A stretch of 64,000 bases of DNA from Hydrogenophaga aromaticivorans (GTDB lineage Bacteria; Pseudomonadota; Gammaproteobacteria; Burkholderiales; Burkholderiaceae_C). Both the position numbers and the translations under genes were made by a program. The notes under the pieces are model-generated. The model made no database searches. It was not told where the DNA came from and worked only from the letters and a program-made list of their open reading frames with translations. Of the stretch, positions 1 to 8,228 are shown in pieces; position 1 is the stretch's first letter, and the number at the start of each line of letters is the position of its first letter. The stretch covers positions 124,001-188,000 of the forward strand of contig NZ_VYGV01000003.1 in the NCBI RefSeq assembly GCF_013387465.1. Direction: 5' to 3'.

Positions 1-31
1 GCTTCCAGATGTGAAATAAACGACGATTTTT

Positions 32-60
32 GAATCTGCTCCCTAAAAAGGAGCAAATTC
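32..60. repeat. Near-perfect inverted repeat upstream of the ilvA promoter
   Basis: Arms of 11 bases (one mismatch) flank a 7-base A-rich loop and end 13 bases before the predicted -35 box of the ilvA leader. No T tract follows on the plus strand. It could be an operator or the terminator of a gene left of the window; the sequence does not decide. Confidence 0.45.
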
Positions 61-73
61 AGGATTCAGGATG

Positions 74-101
74 TTGCGTTGCAGCATGCGAGCGCTATAC
101 T
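74..101 (+). promoter_or_regulatory. Probable sigma-70 promoter of the ilvA leader
   Basis: TTGCGT (74-79) and TATACT (96-101) are separated by 16 bases, a good match to the housekeeping consensus. Transcription would start near 108 and run through the hairpin at 152-186 before reaching ilvA at 230. Confidence 0.5.
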
Positions 102-107
102 GACGTC

Positions 108-186
108 ATTGTATTGAAGGTTGTCTCCTCTGCCCTCCAAGGGTGGATTTAAACCCGGACCGGTTCTTCCAGTCCGGGTTTTTTTT
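108..186 (+). ncRNA. Possible short leader RNA or small RNA ahead of ilvA
   Basis: The stretch lies between a predicted promoter and an intrinsic terminator, so a transcript of about 80 nt is expected unless the terminator is read through. It contains the pyrimidine-rich run TCTCCTCTGCCCTCC, which could pair with ribosome binding sites. I see no Ile/Thr-rich leader peptide, so classical peptide attenuation is not supported. Inference only. Confidence 0.3.
152..186 (+). terminator. Intrinsic terminator (or attenuator) upstream of ilvA
   Basis: A perfect 9-bp stem (AACCCGGAC with GTCCGGGTT) with an 11-base loop runs straight into eight T residues. It lies 44 bases before the ilvA start and downstream of the only visible promoter, so it may act as an attenuator or end a small RNA. 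Confidence 0.75.
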
Positions 187-229
187 GGCCGACTGGCGCG
201 CTCTATATGATGAGCACCGAGGAAACACC

Positions 230-1840
230 ATGCCCGTCAGCCCCAAAAAGCCCGCCGCCCCTGCCGCTCTGCCGGCCTCGTCCCCCGTCACAACGCTGAC
301 ACCCGCCGAATACCTCAAGAAGATCCTGACAGCCCGGGTCTATGACGTGGCCGTTGAATCGGCTCTGGAACCGGCAAAAAACCTGGGCCGGCGTCTGCAC
401 AACACGGTGCTGCTCAAGCGCGAAGACCAGCAACCCGTGTTCAGCTTCAAGCTGCGCGGTGCCTACAACAAGATGGCGCAGCTGACCCCCGAGCAGCTGA
501 AAAAGGGCGTGATCTGTGCGTCGGCCGGCAATCACGCCCAAGGCGTGGCGCTGGGCGGCCACAAGCTGGGCACCCGCGCGGTGATCGTGATGCCGACCAC
601 CACGCCACAGGTGAAGGTGGATGCGGTTCGGGCGCTTGGCGGTGACGTGGTGCTGCACGGCGACAGCTACTCCGATGCCTACACCCACGCGGTGGCGCTG
701 CAGAAAAAGCAGGGCCTGACTTTCGTGCACCCGTTTGACGACCCGGACGTGATCGCCGGCCAAGGCACGATTGCCATGGAAATCCTGCGACAACTGCAAA
801 GTCTGGGTTCGGACCACCTCGATGCGGTGTTCGTCGCGATTGGCGGCGGTGGGTTGATTTCGGGTGTGGCCAATTACATCAAGGCGGTGCGACCGGAGAT
901 CAAGGTGATCGGGGTGCAGACCGTGGACTCCGACGCCATGATGCAATCGGTCCAGGCGGGCCAGCGCATCGCGCTGGCCGATGTGGGTCTCTTCGCGGAC
1001 GGTACAGCCGTCAAGCTCGTGGGCGAAGAAACCTTCCGCATCGCCAGCGGTCTGGTGGACGAGTTCATGGTGGTCGACACCGACGCGGTGTGTGCCGCCA
1101 TCAAAGACATCTTTATCGACACGCGCAGCATCGTCGAGCCCTCAGGCGCGATGGCGGTTGCCGCGGTCAAACAGTACGTCGCCAAGCACAAGACCAAGGG
1201 CGAGACCTACGCCGCCATCCTGTGCGGCGCCAACATGAATTTCGACCGGCTGCGCTTCGTGGCCGAGCGCGCCGAGGTGGGCGAAGAACGCGAGGCCCTG
1301 TTCGCCGTGACCATCCCCGAGGAGCGCGGCAGCTTCAAACGTTTTCTGGAAACCATCGGCGACCTGCCCGGCGGTCCGCGCAACGTGACCGAGTTCAACT
1401 ACCGGATCGGCAACGCCGACACGGCGCACGTTTTTGTGGGACTGACCACGCAGGGCAAGGGCGAGTCGGCCCGGATCGCCGCCAATTTCAAGCGCCAGGG
1501 ATTCGAGGCGCTGGACCTCACGCACGACGACCTGGCCAAAGAACACATTCGCCACATGGTGGGTGGGCATTCACCGCTGGCCCAGGACGAGCGCCTGTTG
1601 CGCTTCGTCTTTCCCGAGCGGCCGGGCGCCTTGCTCAAGTTCCTCAGCCTCATGCGCCCGGGCTGGAACATCAGCCTGTTTCACTACCGCAACCAGGGTG
1701 CTGACTACGGCCGCATCCTGGTTGGGCTCCAGGTGCCGCCCAAGGACGACAAGGCGTTTGCGCGCTTCCTCGACACACTGGGCTACCCGTACGTCGAGGA
1801 AACCGCCAATCCGGTGTACCGTCTGTTTCTCAAAAGCTGA
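230..1840 (+). CDS. ilvA: Threonine ammonia-lyase, biosynthetic
   Basis: The 536-residue protein matches biosynthetic threonine deaminase, the PLP enzyme that converts threonine to 2-oxobutanoate for isoleucine synthesis. The PLP lysine is in the SFKLRGAYN motif (K74) and the phosphate-binding glycine loop GGGGLISG is at about 205-212. Residues from about 340 to the end form two ACT-like regulatory domains (ERGSFKRFLETIG and ERPGALLKFLSLM), the usual site of isoleucine feedback. ATG 230 is chosen because GAGGAAA precedes it. A longer in-frame reading from 143 would translate through the terminator hairpin, which is unlikely. Length is close to the E. coli enzyme (514). Confidence 0.97.
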   Translation: MPVSPKKPAAPAALPASSPVTTLTPAEYLKKILTARVYDVAVESALEPAKNLGRRLHNTVLLKREDQQPVFSFKLRGAYNKMAQLTPEQLKKGVICASAGNHAQGVALGGHKLGTRAVIVMPTTTPQVKVDAVRALGGDVVLHGDSYSDAYTHAVALQKKQGLTFVHPFDDPDVIAGQGTIAMEILRQLQSLGSDHLDAVFVAIGGGGLISGVANYIKAVRPEIKVIGVQTVDSDAMMQSVQAGQRIALADVGLFADGTAVKLVGEETFRIASGLVDEFMVVDTDAVCAAIKDIFIDTRSIVEPSGAMAVAAVKQYVAKHKTKGETYAAILCGANMNFDRLRFVAERAEVGEEREALFAVTIPEERGSFKRFLETIGDLPGGPRNVTEFNYRIGNADTAHVFVGLTTQGKGESARIAANFKRQGFEALDLTHDDLAKEHIRHMVGGHSPLAQDERLLRFVFPERPGALLKFLSLMRPGWNISLFHYRNQGADYGRILVGLQVPPKDDKAFARFLDTLGYPYVEETANPVYRLFLKS

Positions 1841-1852
1841 GGCACCGACACT

Positions 1853-2938
1853 ATGGACGCAAGGACTGAAACAGTGGTTGAAGAACCCCGGAACAGAGCG
1901 TCCTTGCCCGAACCCCAGTGGCCGCAGGTGGAGCCCACGGATGACGCTGAACTGGAGCGGTACCTCCGGCAGGTGCTCCGGCCGGAGCACCTGCCCGAAC
2001 ACGCCTTGGGCCGCATGGAAACACTGGCCCTGCAGCTGGCCCGCATCCAGCACGCCAGCCCGCTGATCTTCGATCAGGTCCGTCTCGACCAACCGCAGTT
2101 GCTGGTGTTTGCCGGCGACCACGGCATTGCCGACGAAGGCGTCTCGCTGTCTGAACAGGGCCTCACCCGCCAGCGTGTGCTGCACATGTTGCAGGGCACG
2201 TCACTGGTCAATAGCCTGGCCGAGCAGCAGGGTTTCAATCTGACGGTGGTGGACGCGGGTGTGGCCTCCCACATCCTGCTGCCCGACGATGCCCCGTCGC
2301 AAGTCCCGCTCCTGCTGCGCAAGATCGGTTACGGCACCCGCAACATGGTGCTGGGTCCGGCCATGTCGGTTCCGCAGGCCATTGCCGCGTTGAACGCAGG
2401 CATGGACGTGGTGAAGCACCTGCCCGGCAACGTGCTCGCCCTCGGCGATGTCGGCGTGGCCAACACATCCTGCGCAGCGCTGCTGCTGTCGCGCCTGTGC
2501 GGTGTGCCACTGAGCGACGCCTGTGGAGTCGGCGCCGGCCCGGACGAGGTCTGGCTGAAGCACAAGCTGGAGAAACTCTTCGCCGCCGCCAGCCGGCACC
2601 GCAAAGCGGTCAAGCCACTGGACGCGCTGGCCGCCATGGGCGGATTTGAAATCGCCATGATGGCCGGCGCGATGCTGCAGGCTGCGAGCGAGCGGCGCGT
2701 GGTGCTGGTGGACGGGTTTGTGGCCGGAGCGGCAGCGCTGGTGGCGCGTGGTCTGGTCCCTGCTGTGGCGGACTACCTGGTGTTTGCCCACCGGTCGGCC
2801 GACCCGGGCCACCGCTTGCTCCTGATCCACCTGCAAGCCCAGCCACTGCTGGACATGGAACTGCGCATGGGTCAGGGTGTGGGCACCTTGCTGGCCTGGC
2901 CCCTGCTGCAGGCGGCCCAGCGGCTCTTGGCGCACTGA
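1853..2938 (+). CDS. cobT: CobT-like phosphoribosyltransferase with altered catalytic residues
   Basis: The 361-residue protein has the fold signatures of nicotinate-nucleotide:dimethylbenzimidazole phosphoribosyltransferase, which makes alpha-ribazole phosphate for the lower ligand of cobalamin. Visible signatures are QLLVFAGDHGIADEGVS (about 82-98), GAGPDEVWLKHK and GGFEIAMMAGAML. In characterised CobT the C-terminal LGEG motif carries the catalytic Glu; here it reads MGQG, with Gln at 341. The ALGE motif reads ALGD (D199). It starts 13 bases after ilvA, so the two may be co-transcribed, yet no other cobalamin gene is nearby. It is either a divergent working enzyme or a paralog with a changed substrate. 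Family certain, activity uncertain. Confidence 0.85.
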   Translation: MDARTETVVEEPRNRASLPEPQWPQVEPTDDAELERYLRQVLRPEHLPEHALGRMETLALQLARIQHASPLIFDQVRLDQPQLLVFAGDHGIADEGVSLSEQGLTRQRVLHMLQGTSLVNSLAEQQGFNLTVVDAGVASHILLPDDAPSQVPLLLRKIGYGTRNMVLGPAMSVPQAIAALNAGMDVVKHLPGNVLALGDVGVANTSCAALLLSRLCGVPLSDACGVGAGPDEVWLKHKLEKLFAAASRHRKAVKPLDALAAMGGFEIAMMAGAMLQAASERRVVLVDGFVAGAAALVARGLVPAVADYLVFAHRSADPGHRLLLIHLQAQPLLDMELRMGQGVGTLLAWPLLQAAQRLLAH

Positions 2939-2951
2939 ACCGGGGTCTTTC

Positions 2952-3449
2952 TCAGTCCTCGACCTTCGGCAGGACCAGCTGCACCGTACTGGGCCCGGTG
3001 CGCTGGGGTCCCAGCCTGGCTTCACGGCCGTTCACCGACTGCAGCACCAAACCCGCCTCCAGCGCATCGCCCACCCGCACGGGGCGCGGCGGCTGGTCGT
3101 CGATCGCGATCAGGGCTGCGCCGCCCTGCCCTGGGCGGACCGCCAGACCGATCAGCCGGTAACGCGTCGCGGGCGGCGGCGCGGTTGCGGCCACCCCCGG
3201 TGGCGGACGCGATCCCAGCGCGCGGGCCACCGCGGCCACGTCGGCCTGGGGCGCCGATACCGCCAGCGCGGCCAGCGGGGTCAAAGGACCCTGCCCCCAC
3301 ACACGCAGCGCCCAGTACCCGGCACTCAAGCCCGCCGCCAGCCAGAACAAGCCGGCAGCCAGAGCGGGCCAGAAACGGCCACCCGTCCAGCCCGCTGCCG
3401 CACTGGCCACAGGGTTGAAGACGCGCCCGGAGAATGCCCGTTTGTTCAT
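2952..3449 (-). CDS. gspC: Type II secretion inner-membrane protein GspC
   Basis: The 165-residue protein has one N-terminal membrane segment (about residues 27-47) followed by a periplasmic homology region (about 90-165, RYRLIGLAV... GDALEAGLVLQSVNGREARL), the layout of GspC. GspC links the inner-membrane platform to the secretin GspD. It lacks a C-terminal PDZ domain, as in the short GspC forms. It is transcribed away from the rest of the gsp genes and converges on cobT with only 13 bases between stop codons. Confidence 0.88.
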   Translation of the reverse strand: MNKRAFSGRVFNPVASAAAGWTGGRFWPALAAGLFWLAAGLSAGYWALRVWGQGPLTPLAALAVSAPQADVAAVARALGSRPPPGVAATAPPPATRYRLIGLAVRPGQGGAALIAIDDQPPRPVRVGDALEAGLVLQSVNGREARLGPQRTGPSTVQLVLPKVED

Positions 3450-3593
3450 GGCCGCATTATGATCGACCGCCTGTCACGACCCTCTGTGGGTGTGCCTGCC
3501 GCTGGATGCCGTTCAGACCGGCGCACCCCAGCCATCTGCTCCCGGGAGATCGCCTTGAAACACCACCCTCTGCCCCCACACACCACGACGTTG

Positions 3594-4022
3594 ATGCCCA
3601 CCTGGCGGCGTTCGCTGCAGCGCGGCTTCACGCTCATTGAACTGATGGTGGTGCTGGTCATCATCGGCGTGCTGGCCGCGCTGATCGTGCCCAACGTGCT
3701 CGATCGCGCCGACGACGCCCGCGTCACCGCGGCCAAGACCGACGTCAACAACCTGATGCAGGCGCTCAAGCTGTACCGCCTCGACAACCAGCGCTACCCC
3801 ACGAGCGAGCAGGGCCTGAACGCACTGCTCGTCAAGCCCACGATCAACCCGGTGCCACCCAACTGGCGCCCTTATCTGGAGAAGCTGCCGGGCGACCCCT
3901 GGAACCGTCCGTACCAGTACCTCAACCCCGGCGTGCACGGCGAAGTCGACGTGCTGTCGCTGGGCGCTGACGGCCAGCCGGGTGGCGAAGGCCGCGACGC
4001 CGACGTCGGCAGCTGGCAGTGA
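3594..4022 (+). CDS. gspG: Type II secretion major pseudopilin GspG
   Basis: This is the main subunit of the T2SS pseudopilus. The prepilin cleavage motif RG|FTLIELMVVLVIIGVLAALIV is clear and the body carries the family signature PTSEQGLNALL and the C-terminal calcium-site region with LSLGADGQPGGEG. ATG 3594 gives an 11-residue leader and 142 residues, typical for GspG. TTG at 3555 is an alternative, since GGGAG lies 6 bases before it, giving a 24-residue leader. It is the first gene of the rightward gsp operon. A prepilin peptidase (gspO) is needed but is not in the window. Confidence 0.96.
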   Translation: MPTWRRSLQRGFTLIELMVVLVIIGVLAALIVPNVLDRADDARVTAAKTDVNNLMQALKLYRLDNQRYPTSEQGLNALLVKPTINPVPPNWRPYLEKLPGDPWNRPYQYLNPGVHGEVDVLSLGADGQPGGEGRDADVGSWQ

Positions 4023-4026
4023 ACAA

Positions 4027-4136
4027 ACACCCCCCTGCGCCGCTGCGCGGCTTCCCCCCAGGGGGACGGTGCCTTTGGACCGGCGGAGCCGGATCTTCGG
4101 CACCCGCTGGGTTGAGGCACTTCGCGCACAGGGGCT
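4027..4136 (+). repeat. Stop-anchored intergenic element, copy 1
   Basis: It begins 5 bases after the gspG stop. It has the C-rich start, the GCGCCGCTGCGC block, a CCCCCCAGGGGG hairpin, the CCGGCGGAGCCGG hairpin and the GGGTTGAGGCACTTCGCGC tail shared with other copies. Orientation matches the preceding gene. Confidence 0.8.
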
Positions 4137-4190
4137 CGTTGACTTCAGCCTGTTTGTCCTCGCGCCCGAACGCATTGCCGGAGTTCTGAG

Positions 4191-4673
4191 GTGTTGTCGA
4201 CCCCATCACGCACCAGCTCGCCCCAGCGGGGCTTCACCCTGCTGGAGCTGATGGTCGTTGTGGCCATCGTGGCGCTGGCCACGGCCGGCGTGAGCCTGAC
4301 CTTGCGCGACAACGACGGCAGCCGGCTGGAAACCGAAGCCCTGCGCCTGTCGGCGCTGCTCGAATCGGCGCGTGCCCAGTCGCGCAGCAGCGGTGTGCCG
4401 GTGTACTGGCGGCCGACAGCGGAGGGGTTCGAATTCCTGGGCGCGCCGGCGCGTCCGCAGGCGCCGGCCTCTCTGGCGAACGAACGCCGCTGGCTGCACC
4501 CGGAGACCCGGGTGCAGATCGCCCAGCCCACCGGAGCGAGCAGCCTGGTGCTGGGTCCCGAGCCCCTGATCGCGGCGCAGCGCCTGCGGCTAATGCACGG
4601 CGAGCACCAGCTGACGCTGGGCACCGACGGGCTCTCGCCGTTCGCCGTGTTGCCCGAGGATGCTGCGCCATGA
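4191..4673 (+). CDS. gspH: Type II secretion minor pseudopilin GspH
   Basis: The 160-residue protein begins with a prepilin leader cut at RG|FTLLELMVVVAIVALATAG and has the GspH-like C-terminal domain. It is a minor pseudopilin of the T2SS pilus. The likely start is GTG 4191 (TTG 4194 is equally possible), with GGAG about 8 bases before. It overlaps gspI by 4 bases (ATGA), so translation is probably coupled. Confidence 0.9.
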   Translation: MLSTPSRTSSPQRGFTLLELMVVVAIVALATAGVSLTLRDNDGSRLETEALRLSALLESARAQSRSSGVPVYWRPTAEGFEFLGAPARPQAPASLANERRWLHPETRVQIAQPTGASSLVLGPEPLIAAQRLRLMHGEHQLTLGTDGLSPFAVLPEDAAP

Positions 4674-5059
4674 ACACCGCGCGTTCTGGTGAAAACCGTG
4701 CCCGGGGTTTCACCCTGATCGAAATCCTGGTCGCGCTGGCGGTGGTGGCGATCACGCTGGCCGCCGGCATGCAGGCCACCGGCGCCCTCACCCGCGCCGC
4801 GGAGCGGCAAAGTGATCAATGGCTGGCCCAGATCTGCGCCGAAAACGAGCTGACCAGACTGCGCCTGAACCGCCAGCTGCCGGGCGTGGGCGAGAGCACG
4901 AGCACCTGCGAGCAGGCAGGGCGGCAGCTGCAGGTGCGGCTGGCCGTGTTGCCGACGCCGAACCCCAACTTCCGGCGCGTCGACGCCGTGGTCGAGGGGC
5001 CGGTGCAAGGGGTGAATGCGCGGCTGCTCACCCTGTCCACGGTGATGGGACGGTACTAA
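4670..5059 (+). CDS. gspI: Type II secretion minor pseudopilin GspI
   Basis: The 129-residue protein has the cleavage motif RG|FTLIEILVALAVVAITLAAG and the family's short C-terminal domain with the paired NELTRLRL and LSTVMGRY regions. GspI is thought to sit with GspJ and GspK at the pseudopilus tip. Its start overlaps the gspH stop (ATGA). One base after its stop begins a copy of the intergenic element, which separates it from gspJ. Confidence 0.92.
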   Translation: MNTARSGENRARGFTLIEILVALAVVAITLAAGMQATGALTRAAERQSDQWLAQICAENELTRLRLNRQLPGVGESTSTCEQAGRQLQVRLAVLPTPNPNFRRVDAVVEGPVQGVNARLLTLSTVMGRY

Positions 5060-5060
5060 G

Positions 5061-5146
5061 ATGAAACACCCCCGCCGCGCTTCGCGCGACCCCCAAGGGA
5101 GCGGCACTGGCCGTCCGGCAAAGCCGGCCCGGCGGTGCCCTGGGCT
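5061..5146 (+). repeat. Stop-anchored intergenic element, copy 2
   Basis: It starts at ATGAAACACCCCCGCC, one base after the gspI stop, and carries the GCGCTTCGCGCG block and the CCGGCAAAGCCGG hairpin. It remains open in the gspJ frame, which makes gspJ look 32 residues longer than it probably is. Confidence 0.85.
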
Positions 5147-5156
5147 GGACCGTTTC

Positions 5157-5867
5157 GTGCGGCGCGGGTCGTCGCGCTACCAGCACCGCGGCTTCACGCT
5201 GATCGAACTGCTGGTGGCGCTGGCGGTGATGGGCGTGCTGGCCTTGCTCAGCTGGCGCTCGCTCGACGGCATGAACCGCGCCCAGGAAATCACCCAGCAG
5301 CGCGCCGACGAGGTCCTGCGGCTGCAGGCGGCACTGGGTCAGTGGGGCGCCGATCTGGACGCGCTGGTCGAAACCGGCGAACTGGGTGCGCTGGATTTTG
5401 ACGGCCGCGTGCTGCGCCTGACCCGGCGCGACAGCACCGAAAACGCACTGCAGAGTCCGGGCATCCGTGTGGTCGCCTGGGCGCGCAAAGACCCGGCGGC
5501 CGGCGGCACCGGCGGCCCGCAATGGATGCGCTGGCAATCGCCACCGCTGCGCCGCCGCGACGAACTCGCGCAAGCCTGGGCACGCGCCTCGCAGTGGGGA
5601 CTCGGTGAACAGCAGCGCGATGGCGCGGGCACCAACGACACCGCGCTCGCGCTCATCGGCATCGATCGCTGGCAACTTTTCTACCACCGCGGCGCCACGT
5701 GGGGCAATCCGCTGTCGTCCATAGGCAATGAAGGGCGTGGCGTGGCGGGCGTGAGCCTGCTGCCCAACGGCGTGCGCCTGGTGCTCGAACTGTCTGCGGG
5801 CCAGGGCCTCTCGGGCACGCTGGTGCGCGACTGGGTGCGGCCGACGCTGGCGGCCGGATCGCCATGA
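5157..5867 (+). CDS. gspJ: Type II secretion minor pseudopilin GspJ
   Basis: GspJ is a tip-complex pseudopilin. The prepilin motif HRG|FTLIELLVALAVMGVLALLSW is clear and the body contains the family's DLDALVETG and WARKDP regions. GTG 5157 gives a 12-residue leader and 236 residues. The ATG at 5061 gives 268 residues, but the extra 32 residues are a translation of the intergenic element found at many unrelated sites, so that start is rejected here. The stop overlaps the gspK start (ATGATGA). Confidence 0.88.
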   Translation: MRRGSSRYQHRGFTLIELLVALAVMGVLALLSWRSLDGMNRAQEITQQRADEVLRLQAALGQWGADLDALVETGELGALDFDGRVLRLTRRDSTENALQSPGIRVVAWARKDPAAGGTGGPQWMRWQSPPLRRRDELAQAWARASQWGLGEQQRDGAGTNDTALALIGIDRWQLFYHRGATWGNPLSSIGNEGRGVAGVSLLPNGVRLVLELSAGQGLSGTLVRDWVRPTLAAGSP

Positions 5868-6868
5868 TGAAGAACCGCCGACGCCCCATCGGTCGCCAGC
5901 GCGGCGCCGCACTGCTGCTGGCCATGCTGGTCGTGACCCTGGTCGCCACGCTGGCCTCGGCCGCCGTGTGGCAACAATGGCGCTCGGCCGAGGTGGAGGC
6001 GGCCGAGCGCCAGCGCGTGCAGGCGAGCTGGATACTCACCGGCGCGCTGGACTGGGCGCGGCTGATCCTGCGGGAAGATGCCCGGGGCAACCGCAACAGC
6101 GGCCACGCCGATCACCTGGGCGAACCCTGGGCCACACCGCTCGAAGAAGCCCAGCTCTCCAGCTTTCTGGCCGCCGACAAGAACAACAACAGCAACAGCG
6201 CCGACGACATGTTGCCGGCCTTCATGTCGGGCGAAATGTCCGACGCACAGTCGCGCCTGAACGCCTTGAACCTGGTCCGCAGCACCGGCAGCGGTGCGAA
6301 AACCCAGGTCGAGGTCTCGCCGCCCGATCTGGCGGCTTTCACCAAGCTCTACCAGTTGCTGGATCGGCCGCAGGCCGAACTCGACAACCTGGTTTCAGCC
6401 CTGCTGAACACGTCGAACCTGACGCTTAACGACCCCAAGCCTTCGCCCACCCCACTGCTCCCGACGCGCTTTGCGCAGCTCGGCTGGCTGGGCGTGAGCC
6501 CGGCGAGCCTGAAGGCCTTGCAGCCCCACGTCACGGTGCTGCCCGAACGCAGCACCCTGAACCTGAACACCGCCAGCGCCGAAGCGCTGAGCGCCAGCAT
6601 CCCCGGTCTGGACCTGGCCCAGGCGCAACTGCTGGTCAGCGAGCGCGCCGACCGGCCCTTCCGGGACCTGCCTGGCGCGCAGGCGCGCATTCCCGGTGCC
6701 ACCAGCGAAACCGTCAACAGCCAGCAACACGATGTGCGCAGCCGCTTTTTTGAGGTCCGGGTCCGCTTGCGGCTGGACGACACCGTGACCGAAGAACATT
6801 CGCTGGTGGTGCGCAACGGACTCAACGTCAACGTCCGGTGGCGCGAGCGCGTCGCCGCCCGCCCATGA
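5864..6868 (+). CDS. gspK: Type II secretion minor pseudopilin GspK
   Basis: The 334-residue protein is the largest pseudopilin and caps the pilus tip. The leader ends RG|AALLLAMLVVTLVATLA, lacking the Glu at +5 that other pseudopilins have, as is typical for GspK. The middle contains LNLNTASAEALSASIPGLDLAQAQ, which fits the helix-hairpin-helix-like (SAM-like) repeat of the family. It overlaps gspJ by 4 bases. About 107 bases follow before gspL. Confidence 0.93.
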   Translation: MMKNRRRPIGRQRGAALLLAMLVVTLVATLASAAVWQQWRSAEVEAAERQRVQASWILTGALDWARLILREDARGNRNSGHADHLGEPWATPLEEAQLSSFLAADKNNNSNSADDMLPAFMSGEMSDAQSRLNALNLVRSTGSGAKTQVEVSPPDLAAFTKLYQLLDRPQAELDNLVSALLNTSNLTLNDPKPSPTPLLPTRFAQLGWLGVSPASLKALQPHVTVLPERSTLNLNTASAEALSASIPGLDLAQAQLLVSERADRPFRDLPGAQARIPGATSETVNSQQHDVRSRFFEVRVRLRLDDTVTEEHSLVVRNGLNVNVRWRERVAARP

Positions 6869-6975
6869 CGCGCCGGCAGGGTGTGCGACACCAGGGGCGA
6901 TCCGCCGGCACGCGGCCGGTCCCTAAAATGCAGAACATCCCGCGTGCGCGCACCCTTCCCTGACCCAGGCCCGAC

Positions 6976-8223
6976 GTGCTGATCCTCACACCCACATCGT
7001 TCTCCGTCGCCAGCGCCACCGCCTCCGGTGCGACACTGGACTGGGCGCGTTCAGGCAACGGGCAACAACTGGCCGAACACGGCACCTGCGCGGCCTCGCT
7101 GCTGCCCGCCGACGACGAGGTGGTGCTGGTGTTACCACCCCACGCCGTGTCCTGGCACCGCGCCACCCTGCCCCGCGTGGCCAATGCCAAGCTGCGAGCC
7201 GTGCTCGACGGCGTGCTGGAAGAACACCTGCTGAGCGACAGCGCCGAACTGCATTTCGCGCTCGAACCCGGTGGCCGATCCGGGCAGACGGTGTGGGTGG
7301 CCGCCTGCCACAAGGCCTGGCTCAAGACCTGGCTGCAAATCCTCGAGGACGCGGGCCGTCCGGTCTCGCGCATCGTGCCGTCGATCTGGCCGCACCTCGC
7401 ATCGTCGCGCAGCGTGACCCCTCCGACGGTTCACTGGGCCCACCACCAGGGGGGTCGACCCTGGCTCGCAAGCGCGAGCGCGCTGGGTGTGGTCTGCACG
7501 CCGCTGCAACCCGGCAGCACCGGCGTGGCGGCCCTGGTCACGCCCACCCCGGGGGATGCCGAAACGCCCGACGGCGCCATTCAGTGGCTGGCCGAGCCCG
7601 CCGCCGCGGCCGAAGCCGAACAGTTGCTCGGCCAGCGCTTCGAGCTCGTGGCGCTGCCGGCCTGGCTGCTGCGCTGCGCCCAGTCCGAATGGAATCTGGC
7701 GCAGTTCGACCTCAGCCTGTCCAGCACCGCCCGGCGCGGCCAGCGCCTGCGCCAGACCCTGCGCCAGTGGCGCAGTGCGCCGGCCTGGCGGCCTGCGCGC
7801 TGGGGGCTGGCCGCGCTGCTGGTGGTCCAGCTCATCGGCCTGAATGCCGCCGCCTGGCAGGAGCGGCGCGTGCTCGCGGCCAAACAGCAGGCCCTGGGGC
7901 AGACGCTGCAGCGCAGCTTTCCGCAAGTCAAGCTGGTGCTCGACGCTCCCTTGCAGATGCAGCGCGAACTGACCCGCCTGCAGCAGGCCAGCGGCACGCT
8001 GTCCCACCGTGACCTCGAAGCCATGCTCGGCGTGCTGGGCCAGGCCACCGACGACCCTGCAGCGGCACTGAGCAGCATCGATTTCAGCAGCGAAGAAGGC
8101 CGCTTCACCGTGACACCCGACAGCGAAGACGCACTGGCAACGCTGCAGCAAACCCTGCAGCGCAGCGGCTGGCAGGCGCAGCTCAAAGACACCGAGCTCA
8201 CCCTGCGCCCGGCAACCCCCTGA
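6976..8223 (+). CDS. gspL: Type II secretion platform protein GspL
   Basis: The 415-residue protein has the actin-like cytoplasmic domain of GspL (about 1-270), one membrane segment (about 275-295, WGLAALLVVQLIGLNAAAW) and a small periplasmic ferredoxin-like domain. GspL couples the ATPase GspE to the inner-membrane platform. GTG 6976 is the most upstream good start. It ends 5 bases before gspM, its known membrane partner. Confidence 0.9.
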   Translation: MLILTPTSFSVASATASGATLDWARSGNGQQLAEHGTCAASLLPADDEVVLVLPPHAVSWHRATLPRVANAKLRAVLDGVLEEHLLSDSAELHFALEPGGRSGQTVWVAACHKAWLKTWLQILEDAGRPVSRIVPSIWPHLASSRSVTPPTVHWAHHQGGRPWLASASALGVVCTPLQPGSTGVAALVTPTPGDAETPDGAIQWLAEPAAAAEAEQLLGQRFELVALPAWLLRCAQSEWNLAQFDLSLSSTARRGQRLRQTLRQWRSAPAWRPARWGLAALLVVQLIGLNAAAWQERRVLAAKQQALGQTLQRSFPQVKLVLDAPLQMQRELTRLQQASGTLSHRDLEAMLGVLGQATDDPAAALSSIDFSSEEGRFTVTPDSEDALATLQQTLQRSGWQAQLKDTELTLRPATP

Positions 8224-8228
8224 CACCG

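Noticed and set aside
143..229. Longer N-terminus of IlvA from an upstream in-frame ATG
   Set aside because: It would translate through the intrinsic terminator, and the ATG at 230 has a better ribosome binding site and fits the family.
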